Positions 9,543 through 18,603 of a DNA stretch of 64,000 nucleotides are shown in pieces. The notes under the pieces are model-generated. The model worked only from the letters and a program-made list of their open reading frames with translations, was not told the DNA's origin and searched no databases. A program made the translations under genes and the position numbers. The DNA is taken from positions 431,593 through 495,592 of the forward strand of contig JAWKWT010000002.1 in NCBI GenBank assembly GCA_041397365.1, read 5' to 3'. Source of the DNA: P52-10 sp041397365 (GTDB lineage: Bacteria; Pseudomonadota; Alphaproteobacteria; Rhizobiales; Xanthobacteraceae). Every line of letters begins with the position of its first letter. Within the stretch, counting starts at the first letter, position 1.

Positions 9543-10648
9543 CAGTGCGCCTCGGTTACGTGATCTGGTTCGAACGGAAACCCCGAAAGATGCGCCGGGA
9601 GCAATGCAACCGAGCACTGCTCGCCAACCTGCGGGATATCGTCGGTTGCGACTTTTACGCTCATCAAGGTTCCAAGCGGGGTGTCAACACTCACCTCGAA
9701 TATCGAAGGACCGGGCAGAACCTGTGTGACGCGGCCCGTAATCCCGGATTGTCCCAGGGCTGAAAGGATGATGGCCTCTCTGGGGGCATACACGGTGATC
9801 GCGCTACCGATCCCAGGCTCAAACGCACAGCGATCCTCGTCGATCTGCAGCGTCGTGCCTTTGACATCAACGATCACCCGGTTGCCCTCTGTACCCTTCA
9901 CCGAGCCGTCCAGCAGGTTTCCCGCCCCCATGAACTCGGCAACGAAGCGACTGGACGGCACGAAATACAAATCCTTCCACGCTCCGATCTGCTTGATGCC
10001 TCCCTGATGCATGACGGCCGTCCTGTCAGCAACGACACTGGCTTCGCTCTGGTCATGCGTGACGTAAACGGCGCTCATGTTCAGGCGCTTGAGAAGCGCC
10101 CGGATTTCGGTGCGCATATGCGCACGCAGTTGAGCGTCGAGGTTGCTCAGCGGTTCATCGAAGAGCACCACCTTCGGCTCGACAACGAGTGTCCTCGCCA
10201 AGGCGACGCGTTGAAGCTGGCCGCCGCTCAGTTGAAAGCTCTTCCGTTCCGCAAGATGCCCGATATTCATGAGCGAAAGGCAATCACGCACTCTTTTTTC
10301 GATTTCCGACCTGGAGACGCGCCGAAGCTTCAGTCCGAAGGCGACGTTCTCAAACACCGTCAGATGAGGCCACACGCTGTAGCTCTGAAACACCATTCCC
10401 ATCTGACGGTCCTGGGGAACGACGGCGTGAGGTCCTTCGCTCAGAGTCTTCCCCTCAAGCCGGATGCTCCCGGAGTCTGCATACTCCAGACCTCCAATAC
10501 AACGCAGCGTCGTGGTCTTGCCACATCCGCTGGGTCCAACGAGCGCAACACATTCGCCTTTACCGAGTTCAAAACTAACGTCGTTCAGCACCGTCACATC
10601 GCCAAACCGCTTCGTGAGGCTCGATATCGAAAGAAATGACGATTTCAT
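9542..10648 (-). CDS. ABC transporter ATP-binding protein (PotA/FbpC type)
   Basis: Cytoplasmic ATPase of about 368 residues powering the adjacent permease. Walker A GPSGCGKTT is near residue 41, the Q-loop in MGMVFQSYSVWP, the signature LSGGQLQRVALAR, Walker B VVLFDEP and the switch His in YVTHDQSE. The C-terminal ~120 residues form a TOBE-like regulatory domain. I chose the ATG at 10648 (MKSSFLSI), ten bases after the permease stop. Together with the permease and binding protein it forms an importer of the iron(III)/thiamine/polyamine superfamily; the substrate here is probably an organic acid or related compound, given the CoA enzymes around it (inference). Confidence 0.9.
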   Translation of the reverse strand: MKSSFLSISSLTKRFGDVTVLNDVSFELGKGECVALVGPSGCGKTTTLRCIGGLEYADSGSIRLEGKTLSEGPHAVVPQDRQMGMVFQSYSVWPHLTVFENVAFGLKLRRVSRSEIEKRVRDCLSLMNIGHLAERKSFQLSGGQLQRVALARTLVVEPKVVLFDEPLSNLDAQLRAHMRTEIRALLKRLNMSAVYVTHDQSEASVVADRTAVMHQGGIKQIGAWKDLYFVPSSRFVAEFMGAGNLLDGSVKGTEGNRVIVDVKGTTLQIDEDRCAFEPGIGSAITVYAPREAIILSALGQSGITGRVTQVLPGPSIFEVSVDTPLGTLMSVKVATDDIPQVGEQCSVALLPAHLSGFPFEPDHVTEAH

Positions 10649-10658
10649 CGGCAATTCC

Positions 10659-12305
10659 TCAAACGCTTTCGAAACGCCGTCCAAGGCGTTCAGCGATCGC
10701 AACCAGGAACAACATCGCGAAAAGCTGAAGCAATGAGAGCGCCGCGGCCTGGCTGAAAGTCCCCTGCTCCATGTAGTTCCAGATCAGCACCGGCATCACG
10801 ATCGTCGCCGGCGTATAGAGGAAGATCGAAACGTTCAATTCACGAATACCTCGGGTGAACGCGATCAGCCACGCCGAGAACACAGCCGAGCGAACTATCG
10901 GCGCCGTGATCCTCATAACGCGGCGCATCGTGTAGGCTCCCAATATCTTGCCGGCCTCATCCATCCCCTTGTCCAGTTGCATGACGGGCGCCGACAAAGC
11001 ACGTGTCGTGAACGGGAGGAACTGCGTGACATAAGCCAGAATCAGGATGGCCAGGGTGCCGTATATGAATGTGCCATTGTAAGTGAAGATGAAAGCCATC
11101 CCCAAAACGATGCCGGGATATGCGAGCGGAAGCCCCGCCAGCCACTCCAGCGAACGCATTCTTTCAAAGATGCTGAAGTGAGACACAAAAAGCCCGATGA
11201 CAACGGCTATTGTCGCCGCCACAGCTCCGACGATCATCGTGTTGGCGAAGGCAAGCCTGAAGGCCGGCGCGTCCAGCAGCCTTTGCCAGTTCGCGAGAGT
11301 GAATATCATATTGTCGAATCTGCTTGTCGTGAATCCGAGAAAGGATTGAAGCAGCAAAGCGGCAACAGGCAGAACAACAGCGATGACAGCATAGCTCCAT
11401 ACGACAACAACCAGCATTCCCTGGACCTTGCCGCCAACCTTCGAGACAAGCCTGAAGCCCTTGCCACCTATCGCAGCGTACTGCCCACTCGCCCCGATCA
11501 CCTTCCAGTACAGGATCATGAGCAAGCCAGTGATGGTGATGAGCAGCAGCCCCTCGAAGGCCGCGTAATTCCAGTCTCCGGGCGGCAGATTGATTGCGAG
11601 ATAGATGCTGAACGGAAGCGTCACGAAACCTGCCGGTCCGCCCAGCAGTCCGACCACGGAGAAGGTTTCAAGCGTCAGCACGAATACGAGAAGCGCGGAT
11701 GACAAGATCGCCGGCATGGCAAGGGGAATGGTAATCCTGAACCACGTCGTCAGCGTGTGCGATCCTAGAATCGCGGCGGCTTCCTCCATCGCGCCATCGA
11801 TATTCTGAAGAGCATTCCGGACGTTGATATAGACATAGGGTGCAACATGAAGGCTGATGACCAGCGCAATTCCAGCGAAGGAGTAGATGCTGAAGAGGGG
11901 ATCACGCGATCCCGTCAGGGTCCGCCAGGCAACATTGATAAAGCCGGTGCTGGGCCGTGCCAGAGTGACCCACGCTACGGCCCCCACCAGCGGCGACACC
12001 AAGATCGGCACCATGATCATCTGGTGTGCGAGCCAGGCAAAACGCATCGACGTCCGCTCGACCGCGAGCGCAAATAGCACGCCCAATATGCACGACACGA
12101 TCGTCACACATGTCGCCAGAAGAAACGTGTTGCGGAGAACCGCCGGAAGACGCTCGTCATTCAAAAATTTGACGACGGGAGCCAGAAAATTTCCATCGGT
12201 CAGACCGAGACCCGCCGGTACAATGAACACCAGCGGCACCAGGACAAGAACGATCAGCGACAGCCAAACCGCTCCGAGAACACCCTTGTCCAGATACTTG
12301 CTCAT
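10659..12305 (-). CDS. ABC transporter permease, fused two-domain (FbpB type)
   Basis: A 548-residue inner-membrane protein with two BPD_transp_1 domains in tandem, as in FbpB-type permeases; roughly 12 hydrophobic segments are visible. The EAA-loop regions are EEAAAILGSHTLTTWFRITIP in the first half and DEAGKILGAYTMRRVMRIT in the second (the latter given here only in part of each motif). It forms the translocation channel with the ATPase downstream and receives substrate from the binding protein encoded upstream. Gene spacing is tight, so this is one operon. Intact and of normal length. Confidence 0.9.
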   Translation of the reverse strand: MSKYLDKGVLGAVWLSLIVLVLVPLVFIVPAGLGLTDGNFLAPVVKFLNDERLPAVLRNTFLLATCVTIVSCILGVLFALAVERTSMRFAWLAHQMIMVPILVSPLVGAVAWVTLARPSTGFINVAWRTLTGSRDPLFSIYSFAGIALVISLHVAPYVYINVRNALQNIDGAMEEAAAILGSHTLTTWFRITIPLAMPAILSSALLVFVLTLETFSVVGLLGGPAGFVTLPFSIYLAINLPPGDWNYAAFEGLLLITITGLLMILYWKVIGASGQYAAIGGKGFRLVSKVGGKVQGMLVVVVWSYAVIAVVLPVAALLLQSFLGFTTSRFDNMIFTLANWQRLLDAPAFRLAFANTMIVGAVAATIAVVIGLFVSHFSIFERMRSLEWLAGLPLAYPGIVLGMAFIFTYNGTFIYGTLAILILAYVTQFLPFTTRALSAPVMQLDKGMDEAGKILGAYTMRRVMRITAPIVRSAVFSAWLIAFTRGIRELNVSIFLYTPATIVMPVLIWNYMEQGTFSQAAALSLLQLFAMLFLVAIAERLGRRFESV

Positions 12306-12335
12306 GGCAGTCAGCCGCCAAAAATCCGACCGAAA

Positions 12336-13376
12336 CTACCAGCCGAGTATTTTCCGCCAGTTGCCGATGTTGGCGTTGATATCGCGATCGAACTTGATCG
12401 GATCTTCCGTCGTCACCGGATTTTTCGGCAGTTCAAGCCATTCCGCCTTGGGATAGGAAGGCTTCACACCCGGAAGAATCGGAATCCAGTAAGATGTGTC
12501 GGCATGAAGTTTCTGCGCCTCCTCGGTGAAGAGGAAATTCATGAAAAGCCTTGCCGCATTTGGATGACTAGCATTGGCGCTCACGCCGGCCACGGCGGGA
12601 ACGACGAACGTCCAGTCATCCTGAGACAAGTAGCGCACCGGCGCACCTGCCGCAGCCTGCAACGCCACTCCCGGCGTCAGGTTCAAACCAATGGCCTGTT
12701 CACCTGATATGACAGCATCACCCGTCGTCGCGACGGTCTGATAGACAACCGCCTTCTGATCCTTGATCAACGCCTCGATAAATCCAACGCCATACCTCTC
12801 CTGAAGAAGCAACATGTTGCCTCCGGTCGTCCCCCCGATCGGAGCGGTGATCGCCATTCGGCCCTTGAACCGGGGATCGAGCCATCCCTTGTAGCTCTTC
12901 AACAGAGCCACTTCTTCCGGCTTCACCAGATTGGTATTATAGGCCACGCCCATCGGCGAGAGGATGTAAGCGAAGGCCGTATCGCCAACACGGTATTGCG
13001 CCGGAAGCTTTTCAGCACCACGCGGTACATAACTGGCGAGCAGCTTCTTTTCAGCGATGCCGCTGGCCATCGGGCCCATCCCGATGACTGTGAAGACATC
13101 GGCCGGGCTGCGGCCGCGTGCCGACTCCGCAACGAACTGTTCAACCAGCGGCAAAGTCGTCTTGCGGTTGATCTGGACCGAGATTCCATATTTTTGCTGG
13201 AAGCGCTTTGCCATCGCTTCTGCTGACTGAACGCTGTCGGAAGTATACCAGACCAGGCTTTTTTCAGCCTTCGCCTTTGTTTCGAGATCGTCCGACATTG
13301 CGCCAACGCTCTGCACGCACAGAGCAAAGCAGGCCGCCATTGCCAATAGGCCCGATCGGGTAATCCGTCCCAGCAT
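12336..13376 (-). CDS. ABC transporter periplasmic substrate-binding protein (family 1, Fe3+-type fold)
   Basis: A 346-residue secreted binding protein. Residues 1-26 form a Sec signal peptide (MLGRITRSGLLAMAACFALC, cleavage after VGA). The mature protein begins with the SLVWYTSDSVQSAEAMAKRFQQKYG pattern of Fe3+/thiamine-type receptors and has the hinge region DPRFKGRMAITAP and the helix ARLFMNFLFTEEAQ. It is the first gene of the importer operon and its promoter region carries one of the three shared palindromic motifs, 20 bases from the ATG. The ligand cannot be told from sequence. Confidence 0.88.
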   Translation of the reverse strand: MLGRITRSGLLAMAACFALCVQSVGAMSDDLETKAKAEKSLVWYTSDSVQSAEAMAKRFQQKYGISVQINRKTTLPLVEQFVAESARGRSPADVFTVIGMGPMASGIAEKKLLASYVPRGAEKLPAQYRVGDTAFAYILSPMGVAYNTNLVKPEEVALLKSYKGWLDPRFKGRMAITAPIGGTTGGNMLLLQERYGVGFIEALIKDQKAVVYQTVATTGDAVISGEQAIGLNLTPGVALQAAAGAPVRYLSQDDWTFVVPAVAGVSANASHPNAARLFMNFLFTEEAQKLHADTSYWIPILPGVKPSYPKAEWLELPKNPVTTEDPIKFDRDINANIGNWRKILGW

Positions 13377-13396
13377 CCTGTCCTCCCATTTTTCTT

Positions 13397-13411
13397 AATG
13401 GTCTGACGTTT
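13397..13411 (-). promoter_or_regulatory. Predicted FadR/GntR operator, site 1
   Basis: AATGGTCTGACGTTT upstream of the binding-protein gene. It shares the 11-base core AATGGTCTGAC with two other promoter sites in this island, and its centre GTC-T-GAC is palindromic, as expected for FCD-type GntR regulators. The motif match is seen; regulator binding is inferred. Confidence 0.6.
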
Positions 13412-13515
13412 AAACAGCATGCAGGCTGCGGGCTGTCAATATCCCTGATCGTACCAAAAGATACGCTCCGGCCATATTGCGGACGGTACTTCGTACTCTG
13501 GAGGAGAAACGCTCG

Positions 13516-14247
13516 CTACGACAGAGCAAGCTGAGGCGGCGAGAACTCGGCCAGTTCCTTTTCGTAGGCGCCAAGATGCCGCTCCATTCTCCGCCGCGCG
13601 GCTGTAGCATCGCCCTTCTCTATGGCGTCCAGAATTTTGCGGTGCGCCCGAATGACGCCGAGACAGGTTTCGTCGGTGCCATAGTCCTCGATGGCCGAGG
13701 CATGTTTCAATGCGCCCGAGATTCCCGTCATCAACGCGTTGAGAAGTTCGTTGTGGCTCGCGGCTGCAACAGCGATGTGCCAGTCGAGATTCAGAAGCGT
13801 TATCAGATGTCTCTGGTCCGGAAATGCCATTTCCAGAGCGATCGTCCGACGGCGTATTTCCGCAAGATCTTCGTCTGTCCGGTTGACGGCCGCCAGTTGC
13901 GCGAGCATTGGCTCGATCGCTTGTCGTGTGTGAAGCAGATCCTCGAAACTGATGCTGCGCCCCCGAATGAAGAGATCAAGTTGCCGGCGGATCGTGTGAT
14001 CTGGAGTGCGCTGCACAATGCTGCCTCCGTATCGACCAACCGTTTTCTTTGACAGCAATCCCTCCGATTCCAGAACACGCAATGCCTCGCGCACCGAGCT
14101 TCGGCTTCTGCCCGTTTGCAGGACCAGTTCGCGTTCACCCGGGAGTTGCGATCCTTCGGGAAACTCTCCGGACATGATGCGGCTTCGCAATTCCTGCGCC
14201 AGAACCTCGTAGTTCTTGGGATGCTGCTTTGCTTTAGGCGCCACCAT
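13516..14247 (-). CDS. GntR-family regulator, FadR subfamily (FCD domain)
   Basis: A 243-residue regulator. The N-terminal winged helix (residues ~15-80) includes SQLPGERELVLQTGRSRSSVREALRVL-type sequence; the C-terminal all-helical FCD domain carries the His/Asp metal- or ligand-site pattern around DWHIAVAAASHNELL and IRAHRKILDAIEKGDATAARR. Members sense acids or acyl-CoAs and usually repress neighbouring catabolic genes. It is divergent from the CoA-transferase gene and lies downstream of the importer promoter. The conserved TGGTC-T-GAC palindromes at three promoters are its probable operators. No defects are seen. Confidence 0.9.
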   Translation of the reverse strand: MVAPKAKQHPKNYEVLAQELRSRIMSGEFPEGSQLPGERELVLQTGRSRSSVREALRVLESEGLLSKKTVGRYGGSIVQRTPDHTIRRQLDLFIRGRSISFEDLLHTRQAIEPMLAQLAAVNRTDEDLAEIRRRTIALEMAFPDQRHLITLLNLDWHIAVAAASHNELLNALMTGISGALKHASAIEDYGTDETCLGVIRAHRKILDAIEKGDATAARRRMERHLGAYEKELAEFSPPQLALS

Positions 14248-14298
14248 CTTCTCCAGAGCGAAATTGACTCAAACGACCAGTTATGAAATAGACGAAGC

Positions 14299-14313
14299 AA
14301 CGGTCAGACCATT
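14299..14313 (-). promoter_or_regulatory. Predicted FadR/GntR operator, site 2
   Basis: Minus-strand AATGGTCTGACCGTT lies between the divergent regulator gene and the CoA-transferase gene. It is the most symmetric of the three copies (GGTC-T-GACC). Its position would allow control of both directions. Confidence 0.65.
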
Positions 14314-14363
14314 ACTCCAGCCGCAGCTTTTTGCAACGCATTCTTAGCCGGATCAGAAGCAAC

Positions 14364-15572
14364 ATGAAACCGCTCGAAGGCATACGCGTCCTCGATTTCA
14401 CACAGGTTCTGGCTGGTCCGCTGTGCACACAGTATCTTGGAGACCTCGGCGCCGACATCATCAAGGTCGAACCGATTGCCAAAGGTGACGACACCCGTCA
14501 GTGGCCTCCTTTTCGGGATGGCATCGGAACCGTATTTTTGAACGTCAACCGCAACAAGCGCAGCGTGGCGCTTGATTTGAAAAGTCCTGAGAGCCGATCG
14601 ATCGTTCGGACACTTGTCGAAAAGGCGGATGTCGTCATCGAGAGCTTTGCCGGCGGCGTCACTCAGCGACTGGGCATCGATTACGACACCCTCAAGGCGA
14701 TCAAACCCGACATCATCTACTGTAGCGTCTCAGGGTATGGCCGGACAGGTCCGATGAAGGACGCGCGTGGCTATGACCTCATATTGCAGGCGTATAGCGG
14801 AATTCTCAGCATGACCGGCCATCCCGGCTCGGGCCCGACTCGCGTGCCGCTCTCGCCCATCGATCAAGGCACCGGTCTTCATGCGGTGTCTGGCATTCTT
14901 GCGGCACTTCTCAATCGGGGAAAAACCGGAAAGGGATGCTTCCTCGAGGTCTCTCTTTTTGAAACCGCAGTAGGCTTCCTGGGCTTCAATCTCGAGAGAT
15001 ACTGGGCGCGCGGCGAACTGCCTGCAAAATCCGGGTCCGGTCACGAGTCACTTTGCCCCTATCAGGTCTTTCAAGCTGCGGACGATCTCATCCTCGTCGG
15101 CATCGCAAACAACAATCTCTGGGAGCGCTTCTGCAAGCTCGTCGGGCGCGACGATCTTCTGGAGGATCCAAGATTTGCGACCAACGCAACGCGCGTCGAT
15201 CATTTCGATACGACGGTTGCCATTACACAGGACATCATTGCGACGCGGCCTCGCGCCGAATGGCTGGCCGAGTTGCAAAGAATTGGCGTGCCTTGCTCGG
15301 CTGTGAACACAATGGCCGATGTCATGAGCGAGCCTCAGGCGGCAGCCAGAGGAATCTTCATGGACTATGAGCATCCGCAGATCGGTCCCCACAAGGCCAT
15401 TGCTCATCCCGTCCAGTTCGACAACGTCGTTCGCAAGGTAACGCGCGCTCCACCGCGATTGGGTGAGCATACCAGAGGTGCTCCGCGAGGCTGGAATTGG
15501 CGATGCCGAGATCGCCCGTCTGCGCGCCACAAAAGTCGTCGGCGTGACGGAATCGTAAAGGTGGAATCGTAG
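14364..15572 (+). CDS. Class III CoA-transferase (CaiB/BaiF), frameshifted C-terminus
   Basis: Transfers CoA between acyl-CoA and a free acid, activating the substrate of this catabolic island. Start MKPLEGIRVLDFTQVLAGP is typical; the catalytic Asp is in the RGYDLILQA region near residue 136. The protein matches the family until GEHT, after which the reading frame gives a low-similarity tail. The expected ending (EVLREAGIGDAEIARLRATK...) is present in the +1 frame from ~15474 and stops at 15556-15558. A two-base loss in an AGAG run or a one-base gain would explain it. The core active site is intact, so activity may survive; sequencing error is also possible. Confidence 0.8.
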   Translation: MKPLEGIRVLDFTQVLAGPLCTQYLGDLGADIIKVEPIAKGDDTRQWPPFRDGIGTVFLNVNRNKRSVALDLKSPESRSIVRTLVEKADVVIESFAGGVTQRLGIDYDTLKAIKPDIIYCSVSGYGRTGPMKDARGYDLILQAYSGILSMTGHPGSGPTRVPLSPIDQGTGLHAVSGILAALLNRGKTGKGCFLEVSLFETAVGFLGFNLERYWARGELPAKSGSGHESLCPYQVFQAADDLILVGIANNNLWERFCKLVGRDDLLEDPRFATNATRVDHFDTTVAITQDIIATRPRAEWLAELQRIGVPCSAVNTMADVMSEPQAAARGIFMDYEHPQIGPHKAIAHPVQFDNVVRKVTRAPPRLGEHTRGAPRGWNWRCRDRPSARHKSRRRDGIVKVES

Positions 15573-15576
15573 AGGT
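15549..15576 (+). repeat. Imperfect tandem duplication, 2 x 14 bp
   Basis: GGAATCGTAAAGGT (15549-15562) is followed directly by GGAATCGTAGAGGT (15563-15576). The copies differ at one base. The first holds the ancestral CoA-transferase stop, the second the stop of the shifted frame and the GTG start of the next gene. Confidence 0.8.
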
Positions 15577-16567
15577 GGCATTGAACGTACCCCTGGACCG
15601 GCTGAGAATTCCCGCGATCTGCTCGCCGATGTTTATCGTGTCCGGGCCTGAGTTGGTGATTGCACAATGCAAGGCCGGCGTTGTCGGCTCCATGCCTGCG
15701 CTTAATGCGCGCCCGCAATCATTGCTGGACGAGTGGTTATCGCAGATCAAGGCCGAGCTTGCCGACCACGATCGCCAGTATCCTCAGCAAAGGTCTGCCC
15801 CGTACGCTGTCAATCTGATTGCGCACAAAAGCAACGTGCGCCTCGAAGCCGATCTGGCGACCTGCGAGAAGCACAAGGTCCCGATCGTCATAACCTCCCT
15901 GGGTGCAAGACCGGAGCTCAATCAAGCGGTCCACGCCTGGGGCGGTATCGTTCTGCACGATGTCATCAACCAGAGGTTCGCACACAAAGCCGTCGAGCGC
16001 GGCGCTGACGGCTTGATCCTTGTCGCGGCGGGCGCTGGAGGCAAGGCCGGCACCGTGACTCCATTCGCCTTCGTTGCCGAAACGCGCAAATGGTTCAGCG
16101 GTCCGCTGGTCGTCGGAGGAGGCATCGGCTCCGGTCGCGCCATCCGGGCTGCCGAGGTACTGGGAGCCGACTTCGCCTATATTGGTTCGATCTTCATCGC
16201 CACAGAGGAAGCGAATGCGATCAGGGATTACAAGGACCTGATCGTTGCGGGAACAGCCGACGAGATCATCTACACCAATGCGTTCACAGGTATCCACGCG
16301 AACTATTTGAAGTCATCGATCCGAAGAGCGGGGCTTGATCCGGATGCGCTCGTCCGCCTCGACAATTCGGACTTGCTGAGATCGGTCGATGAGAAGCCGG
16401 CGGCAAATGAGTCCACCGACAAGAAAGCCTGGAGAGACATCTGGGGATGCGGCCAGGGCATCGGCGCCATGACCTCGATCATTCCGGTTGCGCAATTGGT
16501 GGACCGGCTTGCTCGCGAATACGATGAGGCATGCGCGATACCTTCTTCAAGAAAAGCAGGAAGGTAG
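15575..16567 (+). CDS. Nitronate monooxygenase / 2-nitropropane dioxygenase family protein
   Basis: FMN-dependent TIM-barrel protein of 330 residues. Conserved parts are IPAICSPMFIVSGPELV at the N-terminus, the flavin-phosphate segments GADGLILVAAGAGG and LVVGGGIGSGRAIRAAEVLGADFAYIG, and the C-terminal GQGIGAM. Homologues oxidise alkyl nitronates, but members in CoA-catabolic clusters often have other, unassigned redox roles. The start is a GTG at 15575 inside a small tandem duplication, with a weak ribosome-binding site; the conserved N-terminus begins within ten residues, so no downstream start is better. It follows the CoA-transferase gene closely. Confidence 0.85.
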   Translation: MALNVPLDRLRIPAICSPMFIVSGPELVIAQCKAGVVGSMPALNARPQSLLDEWLSQIKAELADHDRQYPQQRSAPYAVNLIAHKSNVRLEADLATCEKHKVPIVITSLGARPELNQAVHAWGGIVLHDVINQRFAHKAVERGADGLILVAAGAGGKAGTVTPFAFVAETRKWFSGPLVVGGGIGSGRAIRAAEVLGADFAYIGSIFIATEEANAIRDYKDLIVAGTADEIIYTNAFTGIHANYLKSSIRRAGLDPDALVRLDNSDLLRSVDEKPAANESTDKKAWRDIWGCGQGIGAMTSIIPVAQLVDRLAREYDEACAIPSSRKAGR

Positions 16568-16603
16568 AGCAACGCCAATCAATTGGAAAGACTCCGTCAA
16601 AAA

Positions 16604-16618
16604 CAATGGTCTGACAAA
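16604..16618 (+). promoter_or_regulatory. Predicted FadR/GntR operator, site 3
   Basis: AATGGTCTGACAAAT lies 17 bases before the acyl-CoA dehydrogenase start and carries the same 11-base core as sites 1 and 2. An AAGGGAGG ribosome-binding site follows. It suggests a separate regulated promoter for the downstream genes. Confidence 0.6.
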
Positions 16619-16635
16619 TATAAGGGAGGTTCAGA

Positions 16636-17820
16636 ATGGATAAGGGAAGCGAAACGAACGCTTTCGGAGCGTGGAGCTTGCCGGAGGAGTACCAGCAGCT
16701 TCGCGATACGACCCGCAAATTCATGAAGAACGAGGTCTGGCCGGTCGAGGACACACTCGAGCACGATGCGATCTCTTGTCCTCCGGAAAAACTGAAGCCG
16801 TTGCAGGAAAAGGCGAAGCAGCTCGGCCTTTGGTGCGCTCGTACACCTGCTGAATACGGCGGCGCGGGCCTCAATCTTCTGGGCCAATGCGTCTTCGCGG
16901 AAGAAGCAAAGAAGTGCCGGATGGGTGCATACATCCCCGGCATGGGAGCCTTCGGCGCGGATCCGCCGAATGTCATCTGGGAAGGCACTCAGGCACAAAT
17001 AGAGAAATACGGCCTGCCCGGCGTAGGCGCAGGCAAGCGCATTTTTGTCGCGATCAGCGAGCCATCCGGCGGCGCTGATCCGGCACGCGCCATCAAGACG
17101 CACGCTGTCCTGAAAGGCGATCGCTACATCCTCAACGGCTCCAAGATGTGGATCACCGGGGCTGAAAATGCGGACTGGGGGATCGTCTATGCCCGTACCG
17201 GTCACGGTGGCCGCGGCGGCATCACCTCCTTCATCGTCGATGGGAATGCAAAGGGACTGAGCACGAAGGTCATTCCCGTCATTCGCGCCTACGCGCCTTA
17301 TGAAGTTTTTTTCGACAACGTCGAGGTGCCAGTTGAAAATCGCCTCGGCCCCGAAGGCGGAGGCTTCAAGCTCGCCGAGAAGTGGCTCGTGGAAGGCCGC
17401 CTTCCCTATGCCGCTGGCGTCATCGGGATCGCGCAGGCCTCTCTCGACCTTGCTATCGATTGGGCCAAGCAACGCGAGACGTTCGGTTCGCGCCTGTCGG
17501 ACAAGCAGGCGATCCAGTGGATGCTCGCCGACAGCGAGATCGAACTCCGAGCGGCGCGTCTTCTGGTATACGAAGCTGCGTGGAAGGGTGATCTCGGCCA
17601 GGATTTCAAGATCGAGGCATCCATCGCCAAAGTCACGGCCACTGAAACTGCGGGCCGGGTGGTCGATCGCTGCATCCAGATTTTCGGCGGCCTCGGCGTC
17701 TCGAAGGCATTGCCTTTGGAACGCTGGTATCGCGAGCTGCGCATCAAGCGCATCGGCGAAGGCCCGTCCGAGGTCCAGCGCATGGTTGTGGCTCGTCATC
17801 TTCTTGGAAATCGGGGGTAA
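16636..17820 (+). CDS. Acyl-CoA dehydrogenase
   Basis: FAD-dependent enzyme of 394 residues that introduces a 2,3 double bond into an acyl-CoA. N-terminal helical domain, middle beta domain with FVAISEPSGGADPARAI and GSKMWITGAENADWGIVYART, and C-terminal helical domain with RETFGSRLSDKQAIQWMLAD, IQIFGGLGVSKALPLERWYRELR and GEGPSEVQR. The Glu of GEGPSE is at the usual catalytic-base region. AGGGAGG lies eight bases upstream of the ATG. It is followed after three bases by an enoyl-CoA hydratase, consistent with sequential beta-oxidation steps. Confidence 0.92.
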   Translation: MDKGSETNAFGAWSLPEEYQQLRDTTRKFMKNEVWPVEDTLEHDAISCPPEKLKPLQEKAKQLGLWCARTPAEYGGAGLNLLGQCVFAEEAKKCRMGAYIPGMGAFGADPPNVIWEGTQAQIEKYGLPGVGAGKRIFVAISEPSGGADPARAIKTHAVLKGDRYILNGSKMWITGAENADWGIVYARTGHGGRGGITSFIVDGNAKGLSTKVIPVIRAYAPYEVFFDNVEVPVENRLGPEGGGFKLAEKWLVEGRLPYAAGVIGIAQASLDLAIDWAKQRETFGSRLSDKQAIQWMLADSEIELRAARLLVYEAAWKGDLGQDFKIEASIAKVTATETAGRVVDRCIQIFGGLGVSKALPLERWYRELRIKRIGEGPSEVQRMVVARHLLGNRG

Positions 17821-17823
17821 CTG

Positions 17824-18600
17824 ATGTCGATTGATCTGGACGTTGACAAGGACGGTGTTGCGACCGTCACCATCAACCGCGCCGATGTGCATAACGCGCT
17901 TGACGCGGAGCATTATGCGGCGATCTCGAAAGCCTGGCAGACCGTGCGCGACGATCCGCAGATCCGCTGCGCGATCCTCACCGGCGCCGGCGAGAAGGCG
18001 TTCTCGGCCGGCGCGGACATCAAGAACTTCCTCACGCTGAAGCAGAACTGGTCGGACGTCTGGCTGACGCAGAAGGACCAGCTGCTGAACCGCGGCCTCG
18101 AAGTCTGGAAGCCGATCATCGCGGCCGTGAACGGCTTCTGCGTCGGCGGCGGCATGACGATGCTATACTCCACCGACATCCGCGTCGCCTCCGAGCATGC
18201 GACCTTCGGACTGGCCGAGGTCAAGCGCGGCATCATCGCCGGCAATGGCGGCACGCAGCGCACCTTGCAGCAACTGCCCTGGTGCATCGGCATGGAGATG
18301 CTGCTGACGGGCGATCCGATCGACGCGCAGACGGCGGAGCGCTGGGGTCTCATCAACAAGGTCGTGCCGCACAAGGACCTGATGAAGACCGCGCGCGAAT
18401 ACGCCGCCCGCGTCGCCGCCAACGCGCCGCTGGCGGTGCAGGCGGCGAAGGAGCTGGCGATCCGCTCGCGCGACACCGACATCAACACCGGCCTGCGCAT
18501 CGAACAGTTGATCGGCCGCCTGCTGCGCGAGACCGAGGACGCCAAGGAAGGCCCGAAGGCGTTCCGCGAGAAGCGCAAGCCCGACTTCAAGGGGAATTGA
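17824..18600 (+). CDS. Enoyl-CoA hydratase/isomerase family protein
   Basis: A 258-residue crotonase protein that probably hydrates the product of the preceding dehydrogenase. Oxyanion segments are FSAGADIKNF near residue 60 and FCVGGGMTMLYSTDIRVASEHATFGLAEVKRGI; the Glu of LAEVKRGI and the GNGGTQRTLQQLP stretch are typical. Three bases separate it from the dehydrogenase and three from the thiolase-like gene, so the genes are coupled. From here to the DUF35 gene the third codon positions are markedly richer in G/C than in the genes to the left, which may mark a different evolutionary origin. Confidence 0.9.
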   Translation: MSIDLDVDKDGVATVTINRADVHNALDAEHYAAISKAWQTVRDDPQIRCAILTGAGEKAFSAGADIKNFLTLKQNWSDVWLTQKDQLLNRGLEVWKPIIAAVNGFCVGGGMTMLYSTDIRVASEHATFGLAEVKRGIIAGNGGTQRTLQQLPWCIGMEMLLTGDPIDAQTAERWGLINKVVPHKDLMKTAREYAARVAANAPLAVQAAKELAIRSRDTDINTGLRIEQLIGRLLRETEDAKEGPKAFREKRKPDFKGN

Positions 18601-18603
18601 GCG

